Below are positions 24,038 to 37,106 of a DNA stretch of 64,000 nucleotides, one piece after another. This DNA is from Halichondria panicea. Its lineage: Eukaryota > Porifera > Demospongiae > Suberitida > Halichondriidae. The stretch lies in contig NC_087388.1 of assembly GCF_963675165.1 (NCBI RefSeq), positions 124,001-188,000 on the forward strand, read 5' to 3'. Positions within the stretch are counted from its first letter, which is position 1. Every line of letters begins with the position of its first letter. Position numbers and translations under genes: made by a program. The notes under the pieces were generated by a model that was not told the DNA's origin, did no database searches, and saw only the letters and a program-made list of their open reading frames with translations.

Positions 24038-25388
24038 TCACCACATACACCATGTGGCGATCATGGCAGCAATAAGCAGTAGTGTGATACGCATCAATGC
24101 TGGCATAGGAGAACCTGAGTGGAGTGATGGAATAGAACATGCATTATTGGACATGCATTATTGGAATAGATGAATCAATAATTAAAAGTGAAACCATAGA
24201 TTGAATAGGGAGAGGGATTGGAAACGAAAGTTACCTCGAATTATATCCGCATTACGCCGGGGTTACATCGAGGCTGTGTATCTAACGTTGGTACCTTGAC
24301 TGTCTGCTAGATTATACTACATTTGTACTAAACTTGCTCTTCCAACTGACTCTTGAGACCATATGGGACACAGTACATCGATGAGTTGCACAGTCTTAGC
24401 TATATTAAAAGCATTCTAGGTACATAAAGATCTCATACATTTTGTACCTCTAGCTATCTTCACAAAAGTCAAAAATGTATTTTTTTCTTTTCCAACTGAT
24501 GCTCACCATTAGGGGGCATGAGAATGACGTTTGAGGGGGGCTCTGAATATCTTGTAGTGATCATAATTCATGAAACATTGTTTCCCGCGTGTTGAGCAAC
24601 CGTAACACGGATTTACATCAAAGGCTTTCTGGTGCCATGCAAATTCAATGTAAAATGTCACGTGACGCTACTTCCGTTTCCAATCCCTCTCCCTATTCAA
24701 TCTATGGTGAGACCAAGGAATATCATGCATCAGTGCTATAAAATGGCAACCTTTTGCTCCACTTGTTGTGCACTTATCATCTTCCACTGTGAAGGGCACT
24801 GTTACATCACGCACAATATTTGCAGTGGTCTGGTTGGCTTGATATAGTACAAACTGTAGGATTGTTCCGTTGTCCACGTCACCTTCGTGTAAATAGACAT
24901 CGGCTCTCTTGCAAAACTTGTCTGGAAACCATTCTTGGTTGTACGTGACCGTGATGTCTTCTTTCTTATAAACTGGGTAATTCACACGAGCGTTGCCAAT
25001 GTCTAGGCCTCCTTTTCTAACTACCACTGAAAAGTTTGTGTCATTATCAGTTCTGCACACTTGAAAGTGAAGTGTTTGTGTATACGATCCATTAGTGGCT
25101 TCTAATGATAGCGCGGATGCTACAATACAAAAAAACAAAACATAGCTAGCATTGTGTTGCTGCAGCTCTATCACAATAGACTACTGTACAGTTCTGCATA
25201 GTTTATCATGATGCAGCCTTGTGTAGTCTGGCTATTAAATGTACATGTATGATGCAGACATGCACACACTCACTGTATCCTAGGGACTCTAGATCCAGTG
25301 CACTTGTGCATTGGGGCAGGACAGCAAATACAACAGTCAGTAGCACACACCGGTAGACAACTGCAGGGGTCATCTTAGAGCTTTCCAT
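24038..25388 (-). CDS. Small secreted GPI-tailed-like glycoprotein, nested copy A, 3 exons
   Basis: Family not recognised. Exons 25388-25274, 25119-24751 and 24114-24038 join in phase to 186 codons, antisense inside the SPG7 copy A intron 1. A signal peptide starts MESSKMTPAVVYRCVLL. The ectodomain contains FQVCR, several N-x-S/T sites and the invariant core YNQEWFPDKFCKR, and ends FTVEDDK. The last exon encodes a hydrophobic tail (ITLLLIAAMIATWCMW) that stops at once, as in GPI-anchored precursors or a tail with no cytoplasmic part. Intron 2 is 636 bp instead of about 120 because of a foldback insertion. A start 9 nt upstream (25397) is also possible. Confidence 0.72.
24191..24706. mobile_element. 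Foldback/MITE element inside the nested gene, copy A
   Basis: Left end CCATAGATTGAATAGGGAGA (+ GGGATTGGAAACGAAAGT) recurs as its reverse complement at about 24668-24704 with one or two differences. The element is about 515 bp and non-coding. The matching introns of copies B (37181-37301) and C (40638-40763) lack it, giving an empty-site comparison. Confidence 0.85.
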
Positions 25389-25595
25389 GAAGTTCAACTA
25401 TGAAGCATATGATATCTGCTTTCTAAAACTCAGTGCTTTATGAAGTTTGGTGGCAAATTCCTGGGAGTTGATGGTGACTAATTAATAGCTGGATTTCCCC
25501 TGGGGTTTCCCTGGGAAGTTTCCCTGGGAAATTTGGATGCCATACAAAATGTACATCATCTCTCCCTAACTACAGGATATGATTCGCAAGGCTAA

Positions 25596-25904
<309 letters not shown>

Positions 25905-26340
25905 TAATTGCTCTTAAATGGTATAGTGTGCCATAATTATTCCATTTCCCTTTGAGCTGTGCATAGGTACATCTATCCCACATAACTATAAAGAACTTCA
26001 TACTAGGGGTATGTATTTTCTTCCCTAACCTCACACCCCTGGTCCCCACTAGGGGGCACTATTATACGGCCCCCCGGGACTGCCAAGACTCTACTAGCAC
26101 GTGCACTAGCGGCCGAGGCGTGTGTTCCCTTCCTCTCCATCGCTGGGTCGGACTTTGTGGAGGTATACGCAGGTGAGGGTGGGAGGGAAGTGGAGGTAGG
26201 AGGAGTGTGGGGGTGTGAGTGTAGCTCTGTGTGTATGTACACTACAAGGTATGAAAGCATTATGTTGTCATTCAACAAGTACACAAGTACTGTGCTGTGT
26301 ACTTTAAAAGGGAATTATGGAGATGTTTTGTCACTACTAG

Positions 26341-26598
<258 letters not shown>

Positions 26599-26824
26599 TG
26601 AGTTATTGTTAATCACATTGTACGTACAGTCATGTACATATCTCACATATTCGAATGCCCATAATTTAATTGTTTACTATGTAATGTACAAAAATATAGG
26701 TACATGTATACACAAAATCTCTCTACAAAAAATTATCTCTACAACCAACATAGCACTAACAAAAAATGCATACAAAAATGTTATGTCATGGCTATTTAAA
26801 TCCAAAATATCTATGTGTGGAAGG

Positions 26825-28774
26825 CTATTTATCATCGGAACTCATAAGAGATTTGAATGGATTTATTGTTCGTTGTTGTAGTTTATCGTGATCAAATTCC
26901 TCGATGAAAACTGTATATAATATGTTCTTGCTTTCTTTTCTTTCCCCTTGAACTATGCAAAATTGACCATCATATGTGAAAGATTTTGCTTTGTCGTGTT
27001 TGTTTAGATGGTCTTTGTGCGATTCGGACGAAGTGTTTATTGGAAAAGAGTCTACTGGCTTAGTATAGATTTTCCCTTTCGATAGTGTAAATTCAATGTA
27101 CTGTACATATCCCATATCCGACAGGGGTTGCTCTTTTTCACCTACTGTGATTATACCAGCCAGATGTTTTGCCCCCATAGAAACAGTATCTTCACAATTG
27201 GCCGACACTTCCAATTTGAATTCAAACTTATTTACCTTTGTATCCTCTGAATGTAAAAAAATGCATACCGGCCATCTTGTGTTGTTCACAATTAGGCACA
27301 GCCTATTATTTTTGCCAAAGGAGGTATTAACACCATTTTTTGAGAACGATGGCTTCATTTTAGGAACTGCATCAGCTGTAAGAGACAGGCACATATCCAA
27401 TGCCTTGCTAGCTTCTTCGATCGTGTAGCTTGTTTCAGGCAATTCAATAATGCTTAGAAATCTTTTGATAGGCCTATAATAATTTGGTGTTCTTCGATAT
27501 TCATACATTACTCGCAGCTTTCCTTCCCACCATCCTATTGGTGCAAGCATATCTCTATCCGATAAGAAAGCCAAAAATGATTTAGCTTCACTGTCTATTT
27601 TGTCTAACCTAATATCGATTAGGTCTGTAGCGAGGTTATTTCCATGTGATAGTATTTTGTGTTGATATAGATTCATTAGATAGATGCTAGCTAAATCACA
27701 ATAGGCAGCGAGACACATTAAGCATTGCTTGGCATGACTCTCCCTTTGTCGATCAATATCATCTCTTAGTAGTTTACGCCCGGTTAGATTTTTATGATTG
27801 TCTTTGTACGTGGGATCAGTGCTTTCTTCTTTTAATGCAACAAATTTTTTTTCTGCTATATACTTTAACTTACCCATACATTGATATATTTTGTCGAGCC
27901 GATATTTGCTTATCTCACTGAAACCATCATACACTGTTGCTGGTACTTTTATCTCCGACGATGGGGGCAATGTCACTTTGACAGCAACGGAGTTTTCTTG
28001 TGATCTTTCGTCTTTAATTTCTCCTTCTTTTGGGTTCGAAACACTCCCTCCCTCCACCGCACAACTATTCGTTTCTAGGAAAGCAAGATGCACTGTCGAA
28101 TTACTGATGAAGTGGTTTAGATCGTTAGCCATTAACTCTCCCTCTAGCATTACTTCATAGATATCTTCTTCAAGCATTTCAAATTTGAAATCCGCCAGTT
28201 CTTTTTTTATTATTATTCCTATTTGACGTTGGACAGAATCGGTTTTCTGTGATCTGGATACGAGTAAACCAGCAATTTCTAGGAAAATTTTACATACTGG
28301 TATGATAAAAGACAAATTAACACCACATGCTAAGGTTCCAGCTAGTCCAGCTATATGGGCCATGATCATTACTCCAGCTTGAACTATTTCGAATATCTTC
28401 TTCTTCTTGTCACCTTTGTTTTTCAAACAATCAAGACTACTTACGATTAAATTTTTTTCATAATATAATTTCTTTGCGTCTTTCCTGTTATAGTAGGCAT
28501 CTATATTTTTCAACAGATCCCTAAATGCTTGAATTGTCTCATCACTGGAGCTTTGTGTGGAATTTAGTGAAAGTGGACTGTCTCCTCTTGCTGAAAGATA
28601 TTCACTGCTTCGTGCGGACATATATCCAGAAAGATTTTCACTACTTAGTCCGGACGTACTTCCAGTGTCTTCTCCTCTTCCTGATGTTTCATCGCTACTT
28701 AGCATGGACACAATGTCTTCTCCTATTTCTGAAAGACTTTTAACTGTTACACTTGTGCTATCAGATGTTGCCAT
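26825..28774 (-). CDS. 649-codon intronless gene of unrecognised family
   Basis: A single open frame of 649 codons lies inside an intron of SPG7 copy A on the opposite strand, in a region where every other gene is split into short exons. Residues 1-80 are Ser-rich with SARSSEYLSAR-type repeats. About residues 85-230 are predicted helical with a strongly hydrophobic stretch (AGVMIMAHIAGLAGTLACG, then NLSFIIPVCKIFLEIAGLLV). A Lys/Glu-rich helical part follows, and the last ~170 residues look beta-rich (RLCLIVNNTRWPVCIFLH). The helical N-terminus with a hydrophobic hairpin recalls rapunzel-like proteins, but this is only an impression. A TATATAAAG box lies about 65 nt upstream. A shredded relative lies at 38440-38905. 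It could be a retrocopy or an intron-free family member. Confidence 0.7.
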   Translation of the reverse strand: MATSDSTSVTVKSLSEIGEDIVSMLSSDETSGRGEDTGSTSGLSSENLSGYMSARSSEYLSARGDSPLSLNSTQSSSDETIQAFRDLLKNIDAYYNRKDAKKLYYEKNLIVSSLDCLKNKGDKKKKIFEIVQAGVMIMAHIAGLAGTLACGVNLSFIIPVCKIFLEIAGLLVSRSQKTDSVQRQIGIIIKKELADFKFEMLEEDIYEVMLEGELMANDLNHFISNSTVHLAFLETNSCAVEGGSVSNPKEGEIKDERSQENSVAVKVTLPPSSEIKVPATVYDGFSEISKYRLDKIYQCMGKLKYIAEKKFVALKEESTDPTYKDNHKNLTGRKLLRDDIDRQRESHAKQCLMCLAAYCDLASIYLMNLYQHKILSHGNNLATDLIDIRLDKIDSEAKSFLAFLSDRDMLAPIGWWEGKLRVMYEYRRTPNYYRPIKRFLSIIELPETSYTIEEASKALDMCLSLTADAVPKMKPSFSKNGVNTSFGKNNRLCLIVNNTRWPVCIFLHSEDTKVNKFEFKLEVSANCEDTVSMGAKHLAGIITVGEKEQPLSDMGYVQYIEFTLSKGKIYTKPVDSFPINTSSESHKDHLNKHDKAKSFTYDGQFCIVQGERKESKNILYTVFIEEFDHDKLQQRTINPFKSLMSSDDK

Positions 28775-28837
28775 TTTGTGAGCTGGTTCTTCTTGTAACT
28801 CAGTCTGTCTATTTGAAATAGCTAGTCTAAGTATAGA

Positions 28838-28848
28838 CTTTATATACA
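28838..28848 (-). promoter_or_regulatory. TATA box of the 649-codon gene
   Basis: TGTATATAAAG on the minus strand, about 65-75 nt before the ATG at 28774. A TATA element at this distance supports an independently transcribed gene. Confidence 0.5.
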
Positions 28849-29039
28849 GGCCTCATCCATAGTAGACGCTCTGAATATTTGTGCTATGTGAATTATCTAT
28901 ACCTCCCTCGGAAAACAAACACAGGTGTCTAGTATTAAGTGGATTCGTACCTCTACCTCCCTCCGAGCACTAACACAGGTGTCTAGTGTTATCTTACGTG
29001 TGCTCGGACACACACAAGTTAACCAATATTTGCATGTGA

Positions 29040-29540
<501 letters not shown>

Positions 29541-29774
29541 TAGGGGGGGGGCCTCTTAATGGCTACCTCTGAGGAAAGGTCAGCTGCTATATACTAGCTA
29601 GGCCAGGTCTCAAATGAGCAGTTTGTGTACACATTAATTAAAACAACCTCTCAACAAAGGCAACCTCTGTAAATTGTGATTGCTTCCCATCTATTGCATA
29701 TATATGGGTTCCACTGTACACACACATACTTATACACTATGCTGGTATTTTGTTGATATTGTACTGATGAATAA

Positions 29775-30203
<429 letters not shown>

Positions 30204-30777
30204 TAGGTATGGAGAAGAAGAATCATGTGATGTCATGTGAGGAGCGTAGGATTGTAGCGTACCATGAGGCAGGTCATGCACTAGTCGGGTGGTGTTTGGA
30301 GCATACAGATCCCATCATGAAGGTGCGGGTGATAGACTAATAATACTAGTGTAACTATATCATGTGATACACAGGTGAGCATCACTCCTCGGACTAAAGG
30401 AGCGCTGGGATTTTCTCAATACCTTCCCTCAGATCAGAAACTGTACACCACAGAACAGGTGTGTGCTACTGACTCTTTAGCCATCATTATTACTGGAGTT
30501 GCTGAATCCTTTGCAACACACCAGAGCGTTACTTATATGGAATAGTTGCACACACTGTGATCTGTTTACTAGAGCATAATCCGTCATGAATGTCAAACTG
30601 AATGTTTAGTAAACTAGTTTGTTTGGTGTTCTATTGTTATTGTTGTGTTATTGTTGCAGCTGTTTGATCGCATGAGTATGGCCCTGGGGGGCAGGGCAGC
30701 CGAGGCTATCACCTTCAACAGAATCACAACAGGTCAGCTGCAATTTATACAATTCCAATTCGACGTGTGCCATGCTC

Positions 30778-31207
30778 TTTTATAATAAATTATAGGCCCG
30801 TAACTTGAATTCTGTGGATCCAATGTCAAAGATTTTATGATTTTCTGAAAGCTTAGAAAAATACCTTTCAAATGGTACCATCAAGGTTGATATTCGAGAG
30901 ATAAAAGTATTTGCCAATTTGGCGATACCATGGTCCGAGGCCGAAAAATGACAAATTAGGGCCCCGATGAAATTTTGGATTGAAACACATCATTTGAAAT
31001 ACATTTTTCTAAGCTTTCAGAAAATCATAAATATGTTGACATTGGATCCACAAAATTTAAGTTATAGCAGCTGAAAGAAATTGATTGAACAGAAGTGGTG
31101 GGGGTGTAGTTGAACATCTTTAAACAGCCATAACTTCAGTACAGTTGATCCAATGTCAAAATATTTATGATTTTCTGAAAGCTTAGAAAAATGTATTTCA
31201 AATGATG
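30778..31207. mobile_element. Foldback repeat (CTTTCAGAAAATCATAAA family) at the duplication junction
   Basis: Inverted arms: TAACTTGAATTCTGTGGATC...TTTTCTGAAAGCTTAGAAAA on the left and TTTTCTAAGCTTTCAGAAAA...GGATCCACAAAATTTAAG on the right, with a third arm before 31207. It directly precedes DOK-derived sequence, so the SPG7-A to DOK junction falls in this element. Relatives occur at 45165-45830, 60640-61600, 62960-63250 and 460-640. Confidence 0.85.
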
Positions 31208-32199
31208 TGTTAGGGTAACTAATTCTCTAGGTGGCCTATACATTAAGGTGTTGTTGTAGAGACAGGCTGTTGCTCTAGGAAGAACTTATTTGTAGGATGA
31301 ACTTATTTGTGAAGCCTGCCACAAACTGTCCCTTGTAATATGAACGTTATTTGTTTAGTATACTTCCAATTACAATCCTAACCTAATACCACTAGGCAAT
31401 TCATTTCCATGGAAGAGCTTCTCATAATTAAATCTCGCTAATAATATTGTGTGCATGAACAATTGTGATTGGACGTTCGGAATGAGCTCCAGCTTTCCTG
31501 TACTATCAGACCTTAATTACCTTAGCTATAAAGGAAAGGTTTCTTTGATGTACCCTCTCAAGTGTGTAGCTTCCTCTGAGTTCACTGCCAGAGGATACTG
31601 GTTAATGATATTCATTGCCACTTTGTGTTCTAATTTCCTCACAGGTGTTACTGTATACACACATGCATGACTGGTCAACTATTACATGTTGTTATGTGTT
31701 CAGGTTCTGTTCCACTGGCGAGGGCCGGTTCCAATTCTACACTCCGCACTGTCGCCTCATCAATACCAAGGTTCACAGTATCGCCATGGCAAAGGCGGGC
31801 GGTAAAAGACTACCAAGACGAGCTTCTGAGGTGTGTGTGGGTGTATGGGTGTGGAGGGGGCGGTCTAAAGTCAGTTCCATTCCACTACTGAAGAGATTTG
31901 TTAGTGTCTGTTGAAGGTCATGATCCTCGGCCTTAGCAACATGTAACCTGATATGCTTGTGTTAGCTCAACATTCACAGTGTGTTTACAGTGTGTTTCTA
32001 GTCAACAAAGTATCAGTATCAGTGGGTACACTTACGCATGTGTATGTATTGAGGCAGGCACATATTGATAGACCTCGTGGCTTTGTTCCTATTGTCAGTG
32101 GATAATGTACGACTCTTGTGTGTGCTTATATCCACTCACATAATTATTTGTTAATTGGCCTAAATTGCTCTCAGGAATAACACAGCAGCTGTGGGTAAT

Positions 32200-32747
32200 G
32201 AAAGCACCGCAGGTGCTGATGCCTCGGTGGAGATGCCAAAGCTATACATAACATGAAGCTACTAATAGCTTTTATACTGATGAACATTTTTGCAATAATT
32301 ATTTTGCTGCCATGCAGACTCAAAGAGTGGGTAATGATCGACCATGATTGTTGTTAAAAACGATCGATGCCAAAAGTTCAAGTCTAAAATTAATGGCTGC
32401 CATCAACAGAGCCTTGCAGCTCTCTTCCTCACTCTTGCAGCTACCAATAGCTAGTGTTCTAGTGCAGAGCTAACTACTAAGTAGAGTAGTAACACTCGGT
32501 AAACAAGTTTGGCTACGTGCTCTTCTGAAAAGGCTGCAATGGCATTCCAAGTAAGCAAAACTAGGCATAACTCGAGAACGAAGCATTATTTTGCAAATCC
32601 ACGAATTAAAATCCAAGTAAACATGACTAGAAGCCTATAGAAACTCTTACTTGCACTTGATTCATCCTTGAGCAGCTGTAGCAGTCTACACACACAGACA
32701 CACAAACACACTACCGTATACCTCGCTTGCGCATGCGCACCGAGGCA
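32200..32747. mobile_element. Non-autonomous element, about 548 bp, with GCCTCGGTG/CACCGAGGC ends
   Basis: Bounded by GCACCGCAGGTGCTGATGCC...TCGGTGG on the left and GCGCATGCGCACCGAGGCA on the right. Against the empty site in DOK (21750, GGGTAATCAACGCAGC) it is flanked by TAAT on both sides, a candidate target duplication. A full inverted copy lies at 61658-62215 in a COX15 intron. No coding capacity. Confidence 0.85.
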
Positions 32748-33004
32748 TAATCAATGCAGCATTAAAGCTGCCTCTTTTAAGATCAAAGCATTTTTGTCCC
32801 TATAACCAAGTTAACTGTTGATGGCTGTGTGTTGTGTGTGCTGTGTGTTGATGGCTGTGTGTTGTGTGTGTGTTGATGGCTGTGTGTTGTGTGTGTGTTG
32901 TTGTCCTTGGTTACCTATAATCAAGTGTGGACTAATGACCTAGTACCAGACTGTGTTTGGTAGAGCACCCTTTAGACTGACTGACTGCATCACTGTAGCT
33001 TCCA

Positions 33005-33752
33005 TGTAGCCTCCTTCGCAGCCTCTCCTTTTTCTGTTCTTTGTCACAGAAGAGAAAATTGGAGGAACAAAGAAAGAAAGAAGGAAGCAACTAAGAAAAA
33101 GGAGAGCCTGCCTTGCTAAGTCGCGTGATCCCCTACTGACGTAGACAAATTTTAACGAGCGTGGGCGAGAGAAAACCTCAATAACTGTCCTCCCACACAG
33201 TACTTGGAGCGCATTTACCAGGAACATAATCTGTTATGAACAGTACAGTACAGTACAGTGCAGTAGAGTCAGCCTTCGTGAGACCTTTAGTCAGTAGAGG
33301 AAGTATGAAAGACTAGAGTAGAGTAGACTATACTGCTGTAATAATTATATCTACTAATCAAGTGGATCTATTCTGAACTCAGGAAAAAAAACTGAGCTAA
33401 ATTTAGATATTTAGTCTCTTTAGTCTTTACTAGGTAAGCCCTCGTCTACGATGTTGATTTTCTGGCTTACTATCTACGATGCTAACAGCTTTTATTTAGA
33501 GTTTGCAATGCGTAGGCATGCTGTAGCTTTTTGCTCTGTCAGGCTCCGCCCAGCTAGTGATTGCCCACGTTCATTTTCACTTGTCTACCACTCGTCTACC
33601 GTCACGCGACTTAGCAAGGCAGGCTCTCCTTTTTCTTAGTCTCTTCCTTCTTTCTTTCTTTGTTCCTCCAATTAGTCCCGTATTTTATCTTATTAAACTA
33701 TGACAAAGAACAGAAAAAGGAGAGGCTGCGAAGGAGGCTACCTTGAGGGAGG
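33005..33752. mobile_element. Foldback element with long inverted ends
   Basis: GTAGCCTCCTTCGCAGCCTC...GTTCTTTGTCA on the left matches the inverse at 33695-33752 (TGACAAAGAACAGAAAAAGG...GGAGGCTAC), and a second pair (AAAAGGAGAGCCTGCCTTGC with TAAGTCGCG) is inverted at about 33600-33640. It interrupts the DOK duplicate; the original DOK sequence at 21965-21985 runs through without it. Confidence 0.85.
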
Positions 33753-33919
33753 CTTATCTTATAAGGCTGTATTGTCTGGGCCAGGTTTTGTGGTGGTAGT
33801 ATCTGATAATGGGGATGGGTCTATGTGGTTCTTCTAGGTGGCAAGCACAAAACAATTATTAACCTCTAATTTTGGTTCTTAGAATTAGCATTAGGCATTA
33901 GTTAAATAAATAGAGATGG

Positions 33920-33957
<38 letters not shown>

Positions 33958-34020
33958 GTGTGTGCGTGTGTGCGCGTGTGTGTGTGTGTGTGTGCGCGTG
34001 TGTGTGGTGTATGTGTGTGC
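33920..34020. repeat. (TG)n microsatellite with GC interruptions
   Basis: Alternating TG/CG purine-pyrimidine tract of about 100 bp in inserted DNA. Confidence 0.9.
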
Positions 34021-34105
34021 GTAGTAGGTTATAATTATATTTGACCTCTAAGCTGCTCTTTTAACGCTTCCTACAGCCTCCCTCCACCACAGCATATGTT
34101 ATTAT

Positions 34106-34550
34106 ACCTTGAGGCGTAGCCGCACGAGGGATACGGTAAAGCTGACTGTGTGTGTGTGTGTGTGTATTCCAGCTGTAACTGCTCTACGGTTGCAATGCGA
34201 CGAAAACTAACAGCTTCTATAGGCTTCTAGCCACGTTCTCTTGGATTTTGATTCGTGGATTAGCAAACTAAAGCTTTTTTCTCGAGTTATGGCTAGTCGA
34301 CTCACATTGAAGGCTGTTGCAGTCTCTTTAGAATCTTTCATAGCATCACCTGTTCACACAAACTTTCTATTCAACACATGAGTTAGCCTTGCACTAAAGC
34401 GCTAGTTTTTTGTTAGCTACAAGAGTTAGAAAAGATATGTTAAAACTGCTAGCTATAGTATAGTAGCCATTGTGAACTTGATCTCTTAACTTTGGACACA
34501 CTCTTTAATTATTCCAGTGGATGCAATGCGCATGCGCGCTCATATATCAG
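34106..34550. mobile_element. Diverged relative of the 548-bp element
   Basis: Starts CCTTGAGGCGTAGCCGCACG, ends near GCAATGCGCATGCGCG. The interior shares TTCTATAGGCTTCTAGCCAC...TTGATTCGTGGATTAGCAAA and CTCGAGTTATGGCTAG with the 32200 and 61658 copies. The same GAGGCGTAGCCGCACGAGGG start occurs alone at 60086. Confidence 0.7.
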
Positions 34551-34751
34551 TAAGCCACAAAACAAATAATACCATATAGACTAGATACAGGGGCGATCCT
34601 AGGATTCAGTCAATGGAGGTGCTCATTGCGCGCTAAGCGCGCCGCAAAATTTAAACCACGCCCACTTCCTGGGTCACGCCCCTTTTGTCGGCAACGCCCA
34701 CTGTTTTCTAGATGGTGCACAGTACTGACAGTATATACAACAGTGCAGTAC

Positions 34752-35530
34752 AGTACATAGACTCGCAAGCCACTCCCTTTTCTCTGATTGGACGGGGGCG
34801 GGAGAAAAGGGACTGGTGACTCTGGGCTACAGCTTGTGTAACTCAGGAATGCTATTAAATATTAATGTCACGTGCAAATTATCCAATTTATTCTGATGCG
34901 TCAAAAGCTAAAGACACACAGAAGACAAGTATACAGATCTATCTAGCCAGCCTTTTGATTTTATAGATCCTTGTACCAGTGTCTGTTGTGCCACAACTTG
35001 TGGATTAGCATGGAACAGCTGATGAACGTAGAAATCTTGGCAGTCCTTCTTTGAACCGAGGAGTGGCAGCGATTTAAGACAGCTTGTACAAGTCTGACTA
35101 CTCTCAATTCAACTGCTGCCGTCTGCCATTATCTGTCTTGTATTGTACAGGTTATTAAAAGCTTTAGGCAACCAATGACTTTCGGCTGCCAGTTCTCATC
35201 ACGTAAAACTAAAACAAGCTAATCTCTGCTGGTGTCTTAGATGACTATATCCTAGCTGAATGCCAGATGATGTTATTACTCCATCATCTTCTCTTTTCTA
35301 GCACTAGCATCCATTCTTAAACTGTAGCTAAGAAGCCCGCGATCACTTTTGCAGGCTACGCAATTCTACTTAACCTCACGCAATTTTTGGATCACGTGGA
35401 AAAATCAATGAATAATCTCTACCCAAATTCTGGTAGAGACACAAAATGTGTCCCAGAGTCACCAGTCCCTTTTCTCCCGCCCCCGTCCAATCAGAGAAAA
35501 GGGAGTGGCTTGCGAGTCTATACAGTACAG
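34752..35530. mobile_element. Foldback element with ~90-bp inverted ends
   Basis: TAGACTCGCAAGCCACTCCC + TTTTCTCTGATTGGACGGGGGCGGG at 34757-34830 is repeated in reverse complement at 35440-35522. The ~600-bp interior has no convincing coding frame. Confidence 0.88.
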
Positions 35531-36436
35531 TGCCATCAGCAAGTCAAGAACGTTTATGACCAGAAGCTCAATTCGCCTGGGATGGCAAACTCTAGCCAAC
35601 TCTTCTTAAGGTATGTCAAATGTCAATGCAATCATGTCTACTCTAGTCTCTGTGTCAATGTAGAAGTGTAAGTGATGATAAACGTTTGTTCCTTTGCTTG
35701 ATCTGACGACAGTCTTGATTCTTTTCTTTTCAGGCCACTAAAAGATTGATCAGCTTACCAGGAGGTGACAGGCCAGCGTACAAAGTATGACCACCAGTAC
35801 CTTGATGTTGAGGAAAAGAGACTTTGTAGTTTACATTGCAAACATTGATTATTATTAATTTATTGTACATACATGTACTAGGCTTAATTATATAATTATA
35901 CTATACATTCATGTACCTGGATCCAAGAACCTTGTTGTTGCATGTTGTGAAGCAAGCTCAAGTGTTCTGATACAGCAAACCACTTCCTGCTGCCTAGCCT
36001 TATTATTGAGCCCCTCCCCACTCTTTACTAGTTCCCATGGATATCCCAGTAAACGATCGAAGAAAAGTAAGTTTTTTAGGCCAGCTTAGCTAGCTAGCTA
36101 GATTAAAGTTATTGTAACTATCACTATTAAGCTGTAGATAGCTGCAGTAAGTGTAGCTTCCTTCTAGCCAGCCAGTGATGGTTGAACTATCTACTTGAGA
36201 GCTTCTCTGAGTCTGGATAGGGTGCTGGAGCACCAGAGTCTGGATGGGGGTGCTGGAGCACCCTAAGCACCACCCTGTGTACGCCCCTGAGATACATGTA
36301 CACAAGTCTGGTAACAATAGATACATGTAAACAAGTCAGTATTAATAATTATAGATAGATACACACTTTCTGCTTGTTTATATACTATACTGTCTGCGCT
36401 ATACTACTGTCTGTGCTTAAATTCTCTCTTACTCTG

Positions 36437-36616
36437 TGCCTTTGACAAAGGTTTGCTCCCACTGTTTGGCTACAGGCCATTTAAATAACATGCAGTTGCT
36501 TCAGTATCGTTGATTTAATTCTGTGATTGAATTGTACTTATCTCACAGACTACTGGCTACTGACTATATGCCTTTGACAAAGGTTTGCTCCCACTGTTTG
36601 GCTACAGGCCATTTAA
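36437..36616. repeat. 47-bp direct repeat, 133 bp apart
   Basis: GCCTTTGACAAAGGTTTGCT + CCCACTGTTTGGCTACAGGCCATTTAA occurs at 36437 and again at 36570 without visible differences. Confidence 0.85.
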
Positions 36617-36780
36617 GACGATCAGTATGCACTATTAACTGTGGACACCCCTTTCTCGTGAAACAATCAAAGCACATTGCAAATTATTTACTTCTTCTAT
36701 AACACTCTAATACTTTTGAACGAAAGCAAATACATGGCGAGAGGCATTAGCAAGCGCACGCTTGCAAAACTCGTATAGAA

Positions 36781-37035
36781 CAGTAGAACCTCGATTATCC
36801 GGCTTGGAAATGTTATTCAGAAAATGGGCCTGTCCTTTAAATACGCATGCGCATGCAGCTGTTACATAGAGACATGCCTGCTTATCTTCTGCGCATGCAC
36901 TGACAACCATGTGGCACTGCTGTTTATCAATTAAGTGGGTGGATCAAGGCGTGGTTTATCTATTCGATTATCTGGGATATTCAGTTATCCGGCCTGTCTC
37001 TGGAACCAAGGTGTCCAGATAATCGAGTTCCACTG
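36781..37035. mobile_element. pogo/Tigger-like MITE
   Basis: CAGTAGAACCTCGATTATCC at the left and the inverse GATAATCGAGTTCCACTG at the right. These CAGT(A/G)GAACCTCGATTATC ends are typical of pogo/Tc-type elements. About 255 bp, non-coding. Confidence 0.7.
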
Positions 37036-37106
37036 TATATCTGTTATCATGCACGGTCATGCATCAGTATAGTTTCTAATTAATGGTTTGCTTTGAGTTA
37101 CTAACC

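Noticed and set aside
24037-24114. Alternative reading of the nested-gene terminal exon as FSYASIDAY...VYVV
   Set aside because: That frame needs phase 2 from exon 2, but exon 2 ends in phase 1 in all three copies. The phase-1 reading gives a hydrophobic tail and a stop each time.
30849-31200. Possible tRNA or structured RNA from the strong inverted repeats
   Set aside because: Arms are long and lack cloverleaf features or internal promoter boxes; they fit the foldback repeat family.
35387-35671. 94-codon plus-strand frame
   Set aside because: Spans the right arm of the 34752-35530 foldback element; no homologue recognised and no splice context.
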